From positions 1,725,501 through 1,789,500 of the forward strand of contig NC_135366.1 of NCBI RefSeq assembly GCF_051622035.1: DNA of 64,000 nt, written 5' to 3'. Below the pieces are notes generated by a model. It was not told the DNA's origin. It made no database searches and worked only from the letters and a program-made list of their open reading frames with translations. The DNA is from Arctopsyche grandis (lineage: Eukaryota; Arthropoda; Insecta; Trichoptera; Hydropsychidae). A program made the position numbers and the translations under genes. Positions 41,445 through 52,809 of this stretch are shown here, piece by piece. The stretch's first letter is position 1; every line of letters begins with the position of its first letter.

Positions 41445-41640
41445 CAAATAACTATTTATTTACTACACCCTTTAAAAGTTAAACAAACATATAAGATGAA
41501 ACGTTAATACAGAGACATATTTACAAGATAATCAAAAAATTTCAATCAAAATTCCTGCAAAATATGCAATGCTTAAATATTTATCAACTACATATGTAAA
41601 TATAATATCTTAAAGCTACATATAAAGAAACGTTCTTAAT
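41445..41640 (+). repeat. Dispersed repeat R4, copy 1
   Basis: Matches 49605-49830: aactattta-tcactacaccctttaaaag, tcctgcaaa-tatgcaatgc and ttatcaactacatatgtaaat, then agctacatataaagaaacgttctta. Neither copy has visible ends. Confidence 0.6.
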
Positions 41641-41712
41641 TATATTGTATTTGGAGATGATTCTGTGTGATTGTATATATGAACATGAACACATATACGT
41701 ATCTTCATATTT

Positions 41713-42205
41713 TTATTTTTATTTTTAACCCTTCGCCAATGCGCCTTCCTGGTCAGAAACATTGTACATGTGATACAAGTATTATGAGTACATATTATAC
41801 AAAGTAAACAAATATCAATTAATGTCCACCGACAGACATCTATGGTAAAGCACATCTACGGTCATTTATAAACAGCATTTTTAAATAATTCAGCGAAATT
41901 CAGTTAATACACATCAATTAACATCCACAGAGACATTTATGGTCAAATTTGTAAATTTGCAGCATTGTATACAATTCAGCGAAATTTGAGATTGCTGAAA
42001 ACTCAAAATTTGTGAAAAAAGGGGTAAGGTTGCCAATTTATTGGTACGTTTTCAATAAATATCAGATAAATTGAGAAACTCTTACAGGAAAAGATCGACC
42101 TGGAGTCACAAATCCAAGATCTAAAGAGCAGAAACCAGTGAGATTTGAACCCATAACCATGTTATTCTAAGCATTATATGCTAATCACTAGTTTATTCTG
42201 CTGCT
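41713..42205 (-). mobile_element. SINE-A, minus-strand copy
   Basis: The tail complement tttttatttttattttta starts at 41711. gcgccttcctggtcag is the proximal stem arm; the distal arm is lost. The body has atggtcaaatttgtaaatt and cgacctggagtcacaa. The head complement ends ccagtgagatttgaaccca...ctgctg, giving a B-box-like GGGTTCAAATC. Its head is of the CAGAATAGACTAATGG-type shared with 47189 and 50329. Confidence 0.7.
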
Positions 42206-42470
42206 TATATATTCATATATGTACATTTGTCTCCAATTTTGTGGTTAAATAGACGAATTAGGGTTGTCGCTTTTCCCAATAAAATAATAAAGTAAATCAC
42301 AATAAAATATTGTATTTTTAAACTATTACTTTTTAATACTATCGCATAAATCGTTGGAAATAGTATTAAATATATAATAAATGTCTTTCTAACATTCGCT
42401 CTGGAAGTTCACTCGTACTATTAATATATAATATGTATATATTTATATACATATATATGTATCTACATAT

Positions 42471-43257
42471 TAGTGCTTCCAATCCCGGAAGGTTTCTTCA
42501 GCACCGGGATTGCGGTGCTGGGAATTTCCGATCCCGGGATCCCGGTGCTAGCACCGGGATTTCAAATGTATAACAAATAGAAGTTCAATTGCATATTTTC
42601 ATATTTCAAAAACATTCAATTGCATTTTGAACTCTCCCGATGTACTATTTTTGAGAGTTTGGCTACAATCTACATGGTTGACGGATGTGTACCATCTTTT
42701 ATACATAACTTGATAAAATTTCAGTTCAATAAATTAAAGGATTTCTTAGAAACACACAAAAAACCTTGACTCTCTAAATTAAAAGTACTAATTTAGATTT
42801 TTGAAAAATAATATTAATAATTTTTATTACATGTAAGAAATTTTCAAAATACACTGACTCACAATAAACATACAGACACTCACACAGAAACACTGACACA
42901 CACACATTTTTTCTAGATCACTGGTCGATTCTGAGTTCGAATCAGTTAAAATATGCTTCAAATATCATTGCGGTTGAGCATAATATCTGCGACACAATAC
43001 AGGCCGTTCATACCATTTCGTGGAAACGGCAACCTGGCGTCGAAACGGGTGGCAAAAAAATGGACTATGACATTCATTGCTCATCCCACCATTGTTCATT
43101 ATATAATGTTGTTTTATGTTTTTTTCCATATTATTTTTCTAAAAACAATATATTTAAAGAAATTTCTGTCAGCACCGTAATCCCGGTATTCAGACTAGTT
43201 TCAGCACCGGGATTCACGGTACCAGAAAACACCGGGATCCCGGGATTGGAAGCCTTA
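42471..43257. mobile_element. Non-autonomous hAT element with a perfect 8-bp duplication
   Basis: The left end TAGTGCTTCCAATCCCGG and the complement of the right end, TAAGGCTTCCAATCCCGG, are imperfect TIRs. CTACATAT occurs exactly before (42463-42470) and after (43258-43265). Terminal repeats plus an 8-bp duplication identify the hAT superfamily. Both ends hold several caccgggat/atcccgg motifs, likely transposase-binding repeats. The 787-bp interior has only short frames with no transposase similarity, so movement would need an enzyme from elsewhere. Confidence 0.85.
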
Positions 43258-43680
43258 CTACATATATAGTGCTGAAAAATGAGAGCACGTAATATTTTAA
43301 ATGTTCTACTTAAGTATAATATAAGACATTTCATTCGTATCGGGTAGATTGGTCAAATGTGACCGGTAAATTATGTACTTAAATTTTTGATTTGAGGCAT
43401 TAAAAACTAAAAATAAAATTTACATAGCATTTTGTAAGTATGTGTTTGAATTTTCATTGAAAACTTTTTCAGTTCTTGCAGTCTTACCATAAATGTAAAA
43501 AATAATACATTGTAATGAAAAGCTGGCGCTTGAAATTTTTTCATATAATTTTTAAAGGTATTTTTCAATGCTCTAGCTTAAAACTTGAAACCACTTTGAG
43601 CAAATATTTTCGTTAAAAATTGAACGTAAAAGCATGCCAAATTTTACTAAAACGTCAATGCCAATTTAATTACTTTTATT
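43258..43680. other. AT-rich sequence, no gene recognised
   Basis: No structure beyond base composition. Confidence 0.5.
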
Positions 43681-43685
43681 ATAAC

Positions 43686-43795
43686 TAGGTCCCGTTTTGG
43701 CCGGGACAGTCCCATTTTTACGTGCTTTGCTAATGTCCCGTCGTTTTCTTAAAACGATTTAAATTATCCCGTTTTGTCCGTCCACCGATGCACAG
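43686..43795. mobile_element. hAT-like terminal fragment
   Basis: The stretch aggtcccgttttggccggga with repeated gtcccat, gtcccgtcg and atcccgtttt resembles GC-rich, repeat-dense termini of hAT elements. No matching second end or duplication was found, so this is a fragment at best. Confidence 0.3.
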
Positions 43796-44131
43796 AAGAA
43801 TTTTATTATTTAAGAATTTCATATTTTTTTTCCCAACAACAAATATTATTATATTAATATACAATAAATTCATTTTAAGATACATATTTAATTATTTTGT
43901 TTCTTAATTCGTTTAACATGTTTCTAAAAAAAAGAAAAAAACAACGCTTTGTGCTATTATTTTCATAATTATAATTTTTAAAAAATTGTAAAATAAAATA
44001 TTATATTATATTACATAGCACATAATTTAAAGAAACCGAGAATATTTTTTTGGAAAATATGTAAGTATTCAATTTATTGATTGTACAAATTAAATATCTA
44101 CAAAAAAAAGTCAGCTTGAACTTCAAATATT

Positions 44132-44860
44132 ATATTTTATTTTATTTTTATTTTAATAAACATATACCACAGTGTCTAATACAGGTTACCCCAATATGAC
44201 TCTGTGGCCAAATAATCCATAAATAGCACACAATTTATATAAAATATATAAAAATGCTACCCAAAAAGTAAAAAAAATTACGAAGAAAATAAAAATAAAA
44301 ATTTAATAGGTTTAAATTTAATTTTTCAAATATTTTGTACATAAAAATTGTACATTCTTAAAACACCAACATACATACATACTTGAATTTAATTTTTATA
44401 CCCAATAGTTGTACTATCAATAGTTATAGATTGGTCTCCAGAATCGTTTTATTTATTTACATATTAGTTATATTGACAATTAAGAATACTCTAACGCATC
44501 ACTGTGACAAGACGTATAAGCATTATACAAATACTATATATAAGAAAATTAGCGAGACATCTATGTTTTAGATAATAAATTTTTGAAATCAAATTCAAAT
44601 AGTGGTGACATAGTTGGTAGGATGATTTTTGCCAATTTTATAGAGGAACCGCTTCAAAAATGAAATCAGATAAATTGACAAACTCTGGTGGGAAACGATC
44701 GACTTAGAGTCACAAATATCTATATATATAAGTCTGACCAGCAGCATTTAAGATTATACCCAAGAAAAATGCCTTTCAATCACGGTCAGCTCACGGGATC
44801 GAACCCGACAACCTCTCGGTGCTTAGTATCAACGCAACTACTGAGCCATGCAGCTGACTA
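44132..44860 (-). mobile_element. SINE-A, minus-strand copy with variant stem
   Basis: The tail complement (ttttattttaataaa) precedes a stem-loop at 44166-44208. Sense-strand arms are ccacagagtc and gacactgtgg, differing from the ccaggaagg type while still pairing except for one position. The body has gttggtaggatg and gtgggaaacgatcgac. The head complement includes gggatcgaacccgacaa and ctactgagccatgcagctg. About 200 bp extra compared with other copies lies between hairpin and body. Confidence 0.7.
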
Positions 44861-45029
44861 AGCCAGTGGACAAGAACTCGAATAATGTAGAATCCAATTA
44901 TTATTAACAGTCTCTTGTGCTTTGATGAACATACCAACTATTACACAATCTTTGCTTTGTATTATAAAATTATATATTTTTATTAGCCTTTTTAGTAGGA
45001 TGAATCAGCATCGGCAGTTTTTACATACC

Positions 45030-45260
45030 TCCTTTACGTTTCAATTACGATTACAATTCAGGAAAAAGTTTTCCTCTTATCCGATCGTTTTCATACTTTG
45101 CCATATTGCTCATTTTGGTCATCAATATAAGTAAATGGATCCTCCGCCATTACGATAGAGATAAAATATCGTTTAAGAAGTTTTTCAAATCTGCCCGGCG
45201 AGATAGTCGGTGACGTTTACCGTTGACGTTTGTTTATTAGTTTTAAACATAGATGGCGGT
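45030..45260 (+). repeat. HelC-related interior fragment
   Basis: Blocks acgtttcaattacgattacaattcag, cctcttatccgatcgttttc and ggtcatcaatata, then cgccattacg-tagagataaaatatcg, match 60235-60335 and 60465-60505. In the 60 kb copy the last two are separated by a LINE insertion. No ends are visible. Confidence 0.6.
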
Positions 45261-45882
45261 AGAAAAAAAAATTATTGGTGTTTTTATTCAAATAATAATT
45301 TTTTAATATCTTTATATATGTACATATATTCATACTTAAATAAGATATTATAGTTTTTAACGCTTTGATGAAAAAAGTAGGTTTTATTTAGCACATTCAA
45401 TGTCCAAGTATCGCGAACATCCTCTCCCTTTGTACAGTGGCGTCCGCAAAAAGCTCTGTCTAGAAAAAAACTCCTCGAACGAAAGCTTTTAAAAGTCTTA
45501 GTCCTTTCGCCTCCCATCTCTTCTCCTCCTCTTGTCCTCGTTCCGTTTTCAGTTTATCGTTAATTACGGACAAAAGTGCGGGACCCCAAAGGACCGTAAA
45601 GTGTTTTAAGCGCGACGGCGTCATTTAGCAGTCGTTTTACTGTAATTTTGATCGTATTTTTATCTAGTATGTTTTCACACACCCTATGCATTTAAAGCGC
45701 ATCTCTGTGAACTATTGTCAGTTTGATAATTTCATCAATTATTTTTTAAAAACATCTTGGTCGTAATTTAAACGGTTAATTGAAATTTTCCACTGCAAAC
45801 TGAGGTCGTTAAATAATCGACTCGTATTTTTTTTTAATTAAATTTGTCGTTATATATGTATGTGTATACATACATATTATAC
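45261..45882. other. GC-richer island, no gene recognised
   Basis: 45370-45660 contains ctcgttccgttttcag and a purine/pyrimidine-biased ctcctcctcttgtcc run. No domain or exon structure was recognised. Confidence 0.4.
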
Positions 45883-46029
45883 TAGTGGTTTTACCGGGCT
45901 TCGCTCGGTATTTGTAATATCAAACGCTTAAACATTGCTAGTCTGATAGTAAACATAAAATTAAATTTATTTTATTTAAATTTATTTGAATATTCATTTG
46001 TTCGATGACGTCACGAAATTATACATATA

Positions 46030-46967
46030 GGGGAGAGTGGTGTACCTATGGACGAATGTACCTGTGGACAATGACTTTATTTCGGTCGGGGAAAATATTT
46101 TTGCTACACAATGTTCTATAGAATTATGAACATCGAATATTGGTAACATTCAACCCACCTTTTGGTGCCAGATTCGAGTTTTTTCGAGAATTTCGTTATT
46201 TGGGACCCAAAAGTAAATAATTTACCAACGAACTGTTTGTTTTTTCATATTTATTAAAATAACTATTCATACAAGATATGCATTTAGTTTTGTATAGTGG
46301 TTATTTAACTATTTGGTAACGACGATATCTGTGTTAAAACGTAACCACAATGAAGTGTATTTTAATATTAGTTGAATATTTCGTTTTGTTGTACCTTTGG
46401 ACATTTATTTGGTTGTACCTCTGGACGCGTTCTTGTGAAATTAACAACCAAAAAGACTTTCAAGTATTATGTTGCTGAAGTTATGAATAATCTAATCGAA
46501 AATGATATTGAAATTAAGTATTACAAGAAAATATCGACAAACAGATTTCTTGTGGTCGAAGACAAAATTTATAATATTTGTCAAGAGGAAATTTCTGGGA
46601 AATTGCGTCCTCCTCGAGTGGTAGGCCAGTCTGGGAGACTCAAATCACAGTTGGAATTTAATGTAGACCTTGAGAATTTCAACATTGGATGAAATAGTTT
46701 ACTTTGTAAAAATTATCATATCTGTCCAAAGGTATAACATACACTGTCCATAGGTTCAACATATTGTTGAACCTTTGGACTATTTTTTTGTCTTTATTAT
46801 TTTTGCAAAAAATAAAAAACTGTTATGCTATCATTAATTTTTCTATTTTAATTTTAATCTTGAATATTCAACCTATCTAATGACATTAAAAAGTTTGCAT
46901 AAAACAATAAAGTTACTGAGGTATGAGTGAAAAAGCGAAAATTGTCCACAAGTACACCACTCTCCCC
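46030..46967 (+). mobile_element. Internally deleted Tigger/pogo-like DNA transposon
   Basis: The left TIR GGGGAGAGTGGTGTACCTAT (46030) and the complement of the right end, GGGGAGAGTGGTGTACTTGT, are inverted repeats; TATA (or TA) flanks both sides. The 12-mer GTACCTNTGGAC or a close variant occurs eight times at 46042, 46058, 46391, 46415, 46724, 46746, 46769 and 46944, in both orientations. The only coding remnant is the C-terminal part described next. The TA-type duplication plus that C-terminus suggest the Tc1/mariner pogo-Tigger group; this is inference. Confidence 0.7.
46423..46692 (+). pseudogene. C-terminal remnant of a DDE transposase
   Basis: The frame reads GRVLVKLTTKKTFKYYVAEV, continues through KYYKKISTNRFLVVEDKIY and ends LEFNVDLENFNIG before TGA at 46690-46692. 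A VLVKLTTKK-F-YYVAEV segment, a loop with Lys/Arg, and a final F-V-DL-NFNI block match my memory of the extreme C-termini of insect Tigger/jerky-like and related transposases. The catalytic domain and DNA-binding region are missing. The coding joins the 5' region at a GTACCTCTGGAC repeat (46415), suggesting deletion between repeats. An upstream ATG at 46372 extends the frame through non-coding repeats and is not a real start. Confidence 0.5.
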
Positions 46968-46976
46968 TATATTAGA

Positions 46977-47188
46977 TAATACATGTTATTGTTTGTTTGT
47001 TAATGTTGGAATTTCAATTGCTGTTGTTCATGTGATATGTTTACAAAACGTCTTATGTCTATTATAATAACTACCGGTTCAGTGAACATTTTATGAATAT
47101 CATGAGCATTTTTATTATTATTTATTATTTTTTCTAATATTTACAAAACTTAATTTATTTAAATGGTAGTGTTTGAGAGTATAATTTA
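46977..47188. other. AT-rich spacer
   Basis: No feature is visible between the HelA end and the next SINE. Confidence 0.5.
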
Positions 47189-47682
47189 ACCAGCAGAATA
47201 GACTAATGGCTAGCATATAATGCTTTGAACAAAGTGGTCATGGGCTAAAATCTCACTAGTTTCTGCTGGCCAGACTTTGGTTTGTGACTCCAGGTCAGTT
47301 GTTTCCTATCAGATTTTTCCAATTTATCTGATTTTCATTGAAACAGTTCCAACAAATTGGCAAGCTTACCCATTTTCTCACAAATCTCGTGATTTCAGCA
47401 TTCTTGAATTTCGCTGAATTGTATAAAATGCTGCAAATTTACAAATTTGACCATAGTTGTCTCTGTGGATGTTAATTGATATGTATTTACTGAATTGTTT
47501 AAAAATACTGCAAATTTACAAATTTCACCATAGATGTATCTATGGGTGTTAATTGATATCTATTTACTTTGTATAATACTAATAATACTTCTATCAAATG
47601 CACAATGTTTCTAGCCAGATAGTCGTATTGGGGTTACCTGTTAAGCCTTCCTGGTATTAATTAAAAATAAAAATAAAATAAT
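47189..47682 (+). mobile_element. SINE-A, full-length plus-strand copy
   Basis: It starts accagcagaatagactaatgg, has a degenerate B-box (catgggctaaaatctcac), and continues tctgctggccagactttgg and tgattttcattgaaaca. A repeated motif, tttgaccatag-tgtctctgtgg-tgttaattgatat, occurs twice in the body (47450 and 47528). The 3' stem is decayed on the left arm (ccagatagtc) and intact on the right (ccttcctgg), followed by an AAATAAAATAA tail. Confidence 0.75.
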
Positions 47683-47734
47683 TTGTAATAGGAGAAAAAG
47701 CTATATGATTTTTGATTTTTAATCGATTTTTATT

Positions 47735-47992
47735 ATTAGTAAATTATGTTCACTATACATGTTATATCTATTTTAATAGCTACTGATCTACTGATAATTT
47801 TTTGTTTTACAATTTTAATTTAATTTTGTTAGTGATCTTAGTATTTTACTCTTCTAATGTTAATGTACAGAATAATAGGAAAAAGAGACCAAAAACCTAT
47901 TTACAATTCGTATAAATGCTCATAATAATCTAATACATAATATTAATTAAAGACTCCAAAGTCGATGACTTAAAACAGATTGTGTTTAGGTA
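47735..47992 (+). repeat. Dispersed repeat R1, copy 3
   Basis: Same block order as 3215-3490: ttattattagtaaattatgtt, agctactgatctactgat, aataggaaaaagag and cctatttacaattc-tataaatgctcataat. Right of it, 47955-48030 and 48260-48335 share agtcgacgaa/agtcgatgac and a gtaatctgt-tttatac-tgaa-ggta phrase, a second small duplication. Confidence 0.6.
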
Positions 47993-48355
47993 ATCTGTGT
48001 TTATACCTGAAGGGTATAGACATTTTGTTGTAATCACCGAAACTGTTCACAAGTGTGTTAGTATGATTATTAGTGATTTTGTCATAGAATCTACTGGTTA
48101 GTTTGTTAATAATGTATGTAACAAACAGAATATTATATATGGCATGCAGTTTTTTCAAGTTAGTATACATATATGAGTGTATTATAAATATTTTTTAGGG
48201 ATAGAAAAAGCTATATAAAAACTTTTTACAATTTAAATTTTAGGTATTTTTTCAGATTCTTAGAGTCGACGAATCAAAGTGAATTGAACTTTCGTAATCT
48301 GTATTTATACGTGAAAGGTAAAGACATATTGTTGTTATCAACGAGACATTCTAAT

Positions 48356-49600
48356 AATTATAGATAAATGTGGACTTATTTTTGAGTTTTTGTAATATAA
48401 ATGACTTGAAATATCGCAAGAATGATTTTATAAATATATACGTTCAAAATTAAACGTTCGGTTTATGTGGATATAACCTTGTAGGTTCTATGTATAATTT
48501 ACTTAATTGATACAGTGTGTTTGTTTGACTGCAAAATATATTTTATACATTGAATATTGAAATGATTTTGGTTGACACTAATTTGTAAATTGATATATCT
48601 ACGTAGAGTAAGATAAAACATAATTAATTCCAAAACACGTTCCCGATGAAAATAATATGACAAAGCGTGATTTGGTTCCTTGAAATTTTCCCGATAAAAA
48701 ACGACACTTGTCAAATAGAGCAAAGGTATTTCCGAAATGACACTTGTCAAATAGATCGTTAGGTATCGGTATACGTTTTTTTTTATTCTGTCAAATGTCT
48801 TTCCAAGAAATAAATCCTGACTTTGAATATATAGTATAGTAACATATATTTTTTTTAAATTTGTTCGTAGGGAAAGAGGGCGCGAAATGTCCGCGTGTCG
48901 CGAATTTATTATTATATTACATTCAATATGCCCGAATCGCGAACTGAATATATATTTTGAATTAACACAAAAAAAATGTCAAACTTTTATGATTGCGGTT
49001 GCTCCCTTCTCTCCTCTCCGTCCACTTTATCCACCCTTCACCCTTAGCCTCCCCTTCTCCACCCCCTCACCCCTCCCAGAAAGGCGCAAAAATGTGAGCA
49101 TAATAAAGTTTGCTCTCACTGTGACACGTCACTTTGCCGCAAAATTTAAAGAACTTAAAAAGACAAAGTGCGGTGAAACAAAAAAATTAAGTAAAAAAAT
49201 ATATAAAATGAAATGAAAGTAAAAACAATCTTTGCGAAAAAAAAGATTGAATTTTTCTTTCAAAATTGTATATAAGTATCCTTGTTGGAACAAAGTTGAT
49301 ATGAATTTCGACGTTACTTTAAATATTTTATTTAAATCAATTAGCTGTGAAATCAATTTAGTTCAGTCTCATTTGCGTTTTTAAAAATAAAATACGAATA
49401 ATTGTTTTATTTTTTTAAATAAATATCGTGGCACAAAACTTTCCGAGTCTTTTATTAAAAGATAATTCATGAATAATACACACATTTCTAACATAATTTA
49501 AACGTGTATTTGTAATAATTTTCATTGCCGACTTCCGAAACTTTTACAATCACGAAAGAAATTTGCGGACATCAAAAATTCCGCACTTCTTAAATTTGAT
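48356..49600. other. No gene recognised; C-rich patch
   Basis: 48990-49080 has a pyrimidine-rich cctt/ccccctcacccctccc patch within a GC-richer stretch (48870-49145). Frames on both strands overlap and show no domain. The rest is AT-rich. Confidence 0.45.
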
Positions 49601-49604
49601 TAAA

Positions 49605-49830
49605 GAACTATTTATTCACTACACCCTTTAAAAGGAAAACAAAAATAGATTATGTAACGTTAACACAGATACATGTTTATTAGATAAACAAAAAAATTCA
49701 ATCAAAACTCCTGCAAAGTATGCAATGCATAAATATTTATCAACTACATATGTAAATATTATATACTAAAGCTACATATGTAAATATTATATATTAAAGC
49801 TACATATAAAGAAACGTTCTTAACTACAAC
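49605..49830 (+). repeat. Dispersed repeat R4, copy 2
   Basis: Counterpart of 41445-41640, with a local duplication of gctacatatgtaaatattatat (about 49745-49795). It lies just before a HelA copy. Confidence 0.6.
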
Positions 49831-49861
49831 AACATCAACATAAATATGAAAATATTATATA

Positions 49862-50093
49862 CTAGTTGTTTTACCGGGCTCCGCTCAGTATTTGTAATAT
49901 AAACAGCTTAAACATGACGAATCTAATAGTAAATTTGTTTAAATAGTAAATTTGTTTTGCGCCTCCTGCGCCCTCCCGGGGCGAATTTATTAGAATCGAA
50001 ACTTATATGCTTTCGACTCCCAACGAACAATACTTATATACATATGTGTATATATATATATATATACAAAGTCTCTTTCCAAATTATATATTA
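49862..50093 (-). mobile_element. HelA copy, minus sense
   Basis: Begins CTAGTTG then taccgggctccgctcagta, the 3' hairpin complement, and runs to tacaaagtctctttccaaattatata, the complement of the 5' start. The terminal GA is not intact. A GC-rich insert gcgcctcctgcgccctcccg (49960-49979) is absent from other copies. Confidence 0.65.
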
Positions 50094-50095
50094 TA

Positions 50096-50270
50096 CTAGT
50101 GGTTGTACTCGGCATTTGTAATATAAACCGCTTAGACATGACTAATCTAATAGAAAACATTTTATTAAATTTATTTCAATAGTTTTATTTGAATACTCAT
50201 TTGTTTTTTTATTAAATTGAATCTCACGAACAAACAGACATATATACTATTTCGAAATTATATGTATACC
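50096..50270 (-). mobile_element. HelA copy, minus sense, adjacent to the previous one
   Basis: CTAGTGG at 50096 then a shortened hairpin (tgtactcggcatttg), gacatgactaatctaatag, and a right end near tatttcgaaattatatg. It abuts the previous HelA, as if one inserted at the other's edge, like the 20.4 kb pair. A following gggcttcgccccagaaggcttcgccc stretch (50305-50330) is GC-rich and unassigned. Confidence 0.6.
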
Positions 50271-50328
50271 AGAATCCGAAGAGAAATTGGGTAGGGCTTC
50301 GCCCCAGAAGGCTTCGCCCTTGGCTCTA

Positions 50329-50811
50329 TTTTTATTTTTAATTAATACCAGGAAGGCTTAACAGGTAACCCCAATACTCCTTTCTGGCCAGAAACACTGT
50401 GCATTTGATAGAAGTATTATTAGTATTATAAAAAGTAAATACATATAAATTAGCACCCATAGAGACATCTATGGTCAAATTTGTAAATTTGTAGCATTTT
50501 TAAACAATTCAGTAAATACATATAAATTAATATCCACAGAGACATCTATGGTCAAATTTGTAAATTTGTAGTATTTTATACAATTCAGCGAAATTCAAGA
50601 TTGCTGAAAATACGAGATTTGTGACGGAATGGGTTAGGTTGCCAATTTGTTGGAACCTTTTCAATGAGAATCAGATAAATTGACAAACTCTGATAGGAAA
50701 CGATCGACCTGGAGTCACAAACCAAGGTCTGGCCAGCAGAAACCAGTGGGATTTGAACCCGTGACCGATTTGTTCAAAGCATTATATGCTGGCCACTAGT
50801 GTTTTCTGCTG
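50329..50811 (-). mobile_element. SINE-A, full-length minus-strand copy
   Basis: Tail complement tttttatttttaattaa, stem-loop at 50348-50387 (sense arms ccagaaagg and ccttcctgg, one mismatch; loop with attggggttacctgt), and two body motifs acatctatggtcaaatttgtaaatttg. The head complement ctgg...gggatttgaacccgtgacc supplies a B-box GGTTCAAATCC. It ends gttttctgctg. Confidence 0.75.
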
Positions 50812-51799
50812 TATTCGTGCATGTGTATATAATGTGCATATATTCATAAATCATATATTACAAGTTTATGAACATGAACACTTTGACATGTCTTAGTAAA
50901 TATTCCATATATACCTAATTTTAATACAGTTGACACTTTATTATATTAAAATATATGTATGTATGTATTCAATTGAACTTATAAGGTATTCAATATATGA
51001 ATTGGTCCACTCTTACAAACCGCAAAGTTATCGTGCGTGTTTCAATCATTCGTACAAAGATTTTCTTGTAAAAAGTTTCCTCGGACCCCACAGCTTGAAA
51101 AAGTAGATAGATAGTTCGTCACACCGGGGACATAACTCGCGCCCGGAAAATCTCCATTACGCTGAGGAAAATCCGAGAAAATCACCCCGACATTTCGACG
51201 CGGGGTGGAAAAAAATTAGATTTTCTCTCGGTTTTCGGCGACGACGAACGCGAATAACAGATGCTGCCCAACTCTATTAAATAGAGCCAATCGAAAGACA
51301 GGGCAAAAAATAACATTTTCCGACTCCGCGACCACACCGATGGACCGCTGCAAAAAAGAAATCACCAGATTTACACCAAGGGAGAATAAATTCATACGTT
51401 CGTTATATTACTCTTGAATATCCGCAAAGGAATACGTACTAATATATGTACTCTTAGAGATCGTATATAATGTTATTAGGTTACTTATATCTTTGCATGG
51501 GATAGGGTATGGGACATTAAAGGGCTTACGCATCCACGGTGATCACGATGCTATAATTTCAACCGGTTCGAAATTATATATGCTTAATAAAATTTAATAT
51601 TCGCGAAAAGTGAAGCCTCCGCTTGGTCGTTATCTTAATTAAGCTTATATTATATTATGCGAACTTGATATTATTATTTTGCGTGTGCAAATGAACGTTC
51701 AGGTGCTTCATAAAGTATACATTCAGTAGGGGTATGTGTTTATATCAAAAATATGTAATTATACATACGAATATATGTAATTATACATGCCCGTATATC
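50812..51799. other. GC-richer island, no gene recognised
   Basis: 51030-51400 is clearly less AT-rich, with cgacgacgaacgcg and ccgcgaccacaccg phrases. It lacks a long frame on either strand, so it is more like conserved non-coding or unique sequence than an exon. Confidence 0.4.
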
Positions 51800-52479
51800 C
51801 AGGGCCGGCCCGAGGAGCAGGCTATAAAGGCAAGCGCCTGGGGCGCCAACTTCGGGAGGGGCGCCAATAACCTAAATAATCCAAAAAAATTCGAAAACAT
51901 TGCTAAAAATGTGAAATAATGAGCATTTTACCGAAATGACAGCTTAAAATTTACACTAAACGATCTTCTAGTAATGCGTATACAGTAGATATTAATATAA
52001 TATTAATAAACATGCTTTTGTTCCGACCTTAGTTTACTTTGAAATCAAGACAAAACAACAGCACGTACCCGATTGCGTGAATCCCTCCAGTGGATAAGTC
52101 ACCCGCGCACACGCAAATAAATTAGTTCGATACCTCAGTCGTAATTGATCTGCTCTCACGATTGCATGTCTAGTTGCGACAGTGGTCACGAAGCGAAAAT
52201 CAAGGTATGGATATTGTGCAAAATTGTATAAAAGTGGTCTTGACGCTTGTTTCATGGAATCGAGAGTGCAAATTATATACATACATCCAGAATTGGAAAA
52301 TGTGCATCCATATGTATATCTACACACGTATATTTCTGTGACCGTTGGAAGCGCGGGTATTATCTAAAATTTTCAAAATATAATTTACAAGCTTCTTCTT
52401 CGCTTTCAATTTTGTTGTGTGATGAAATTTGGGTTCTTATCCTATCGTTTTCAAACTTTGCCATTTTTTTTATTCATTT

Positions 52480-52650
52480 ATAGTTTTGGATCATTGTGGC
52501 ATTACAGGAATAAGCTAATGCGCCACAATGGCCTATGTACATTTGAAAAACAGGAGAACACAAAAGCAGAAAAACATAGAAAATACAAAAGAAAAATAAT
52601 ACATAAAAATGAAGATAAGGTGAAAAAAATCAATTAAAAGAATAAATAAA
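52480..52650 (-). mobile_element. LINE 3' end with terminal stem-loop
   Basis: Plus-strand gatcattgtggcattacagga ... cctaatgcgccacaatggcc-like sequence (52488-52534) is the complement of the 1223-1263 stem-loop. The AT-rich part to about 52650 would be 3' UTR. Only a short 3' fragment is present. Confidence 0.55.
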
Positions 52651-52714
52651 AACCTCAAATCCTATTCTTAGTTTCACATTGAATATAAAGTGTGTATAAT
52701 ATTTATGTAAACAT

Positions 52715-52805
52715 AAGTTTGGACCATTGTGGCAATACAGGAAGAAGCAAATGCGACACAAAGGCCTCCATAAGAAAATAAGAGAGAAAAATAAAAATCA
52801 TAATA
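52715..52805 (-). mobile_element. Second LINE 3' end with terminal stem-loop
   Basis: ggaccattgtggcaatacagg ... aaatgcgacacaaaggcc (52719-52766) is a more decayed version of the same stem-loop. It is cut at its 5' side by MITE-Y copy 3. Confidence 0.5.
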
Positions 52806-52809
52806 CTAA

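Larger units (their letters stand above)
45883..46976 (-). mobile_element. HelA copy containing a Tigger-like element
   Basis: The plus strand starts CTAGTGG (45883) and taccgggcttcgctcggta, an 8-bp stem with loop ttc, the complement of the Helitron 3' end. HelA sequence stops at catata (46029) and resumes at tatattaga, whose GA (46975-46976) is the complement of the TC start. The TIR element 46030-46967 lies between. Confidence 0.7.

Noticed and set aside
46372..46422. Upstream ATG as the start of the transposase remnant
   Set aside because: The extension translates the GTACCTNTGGAC repeat region and shows none of the family's residues.
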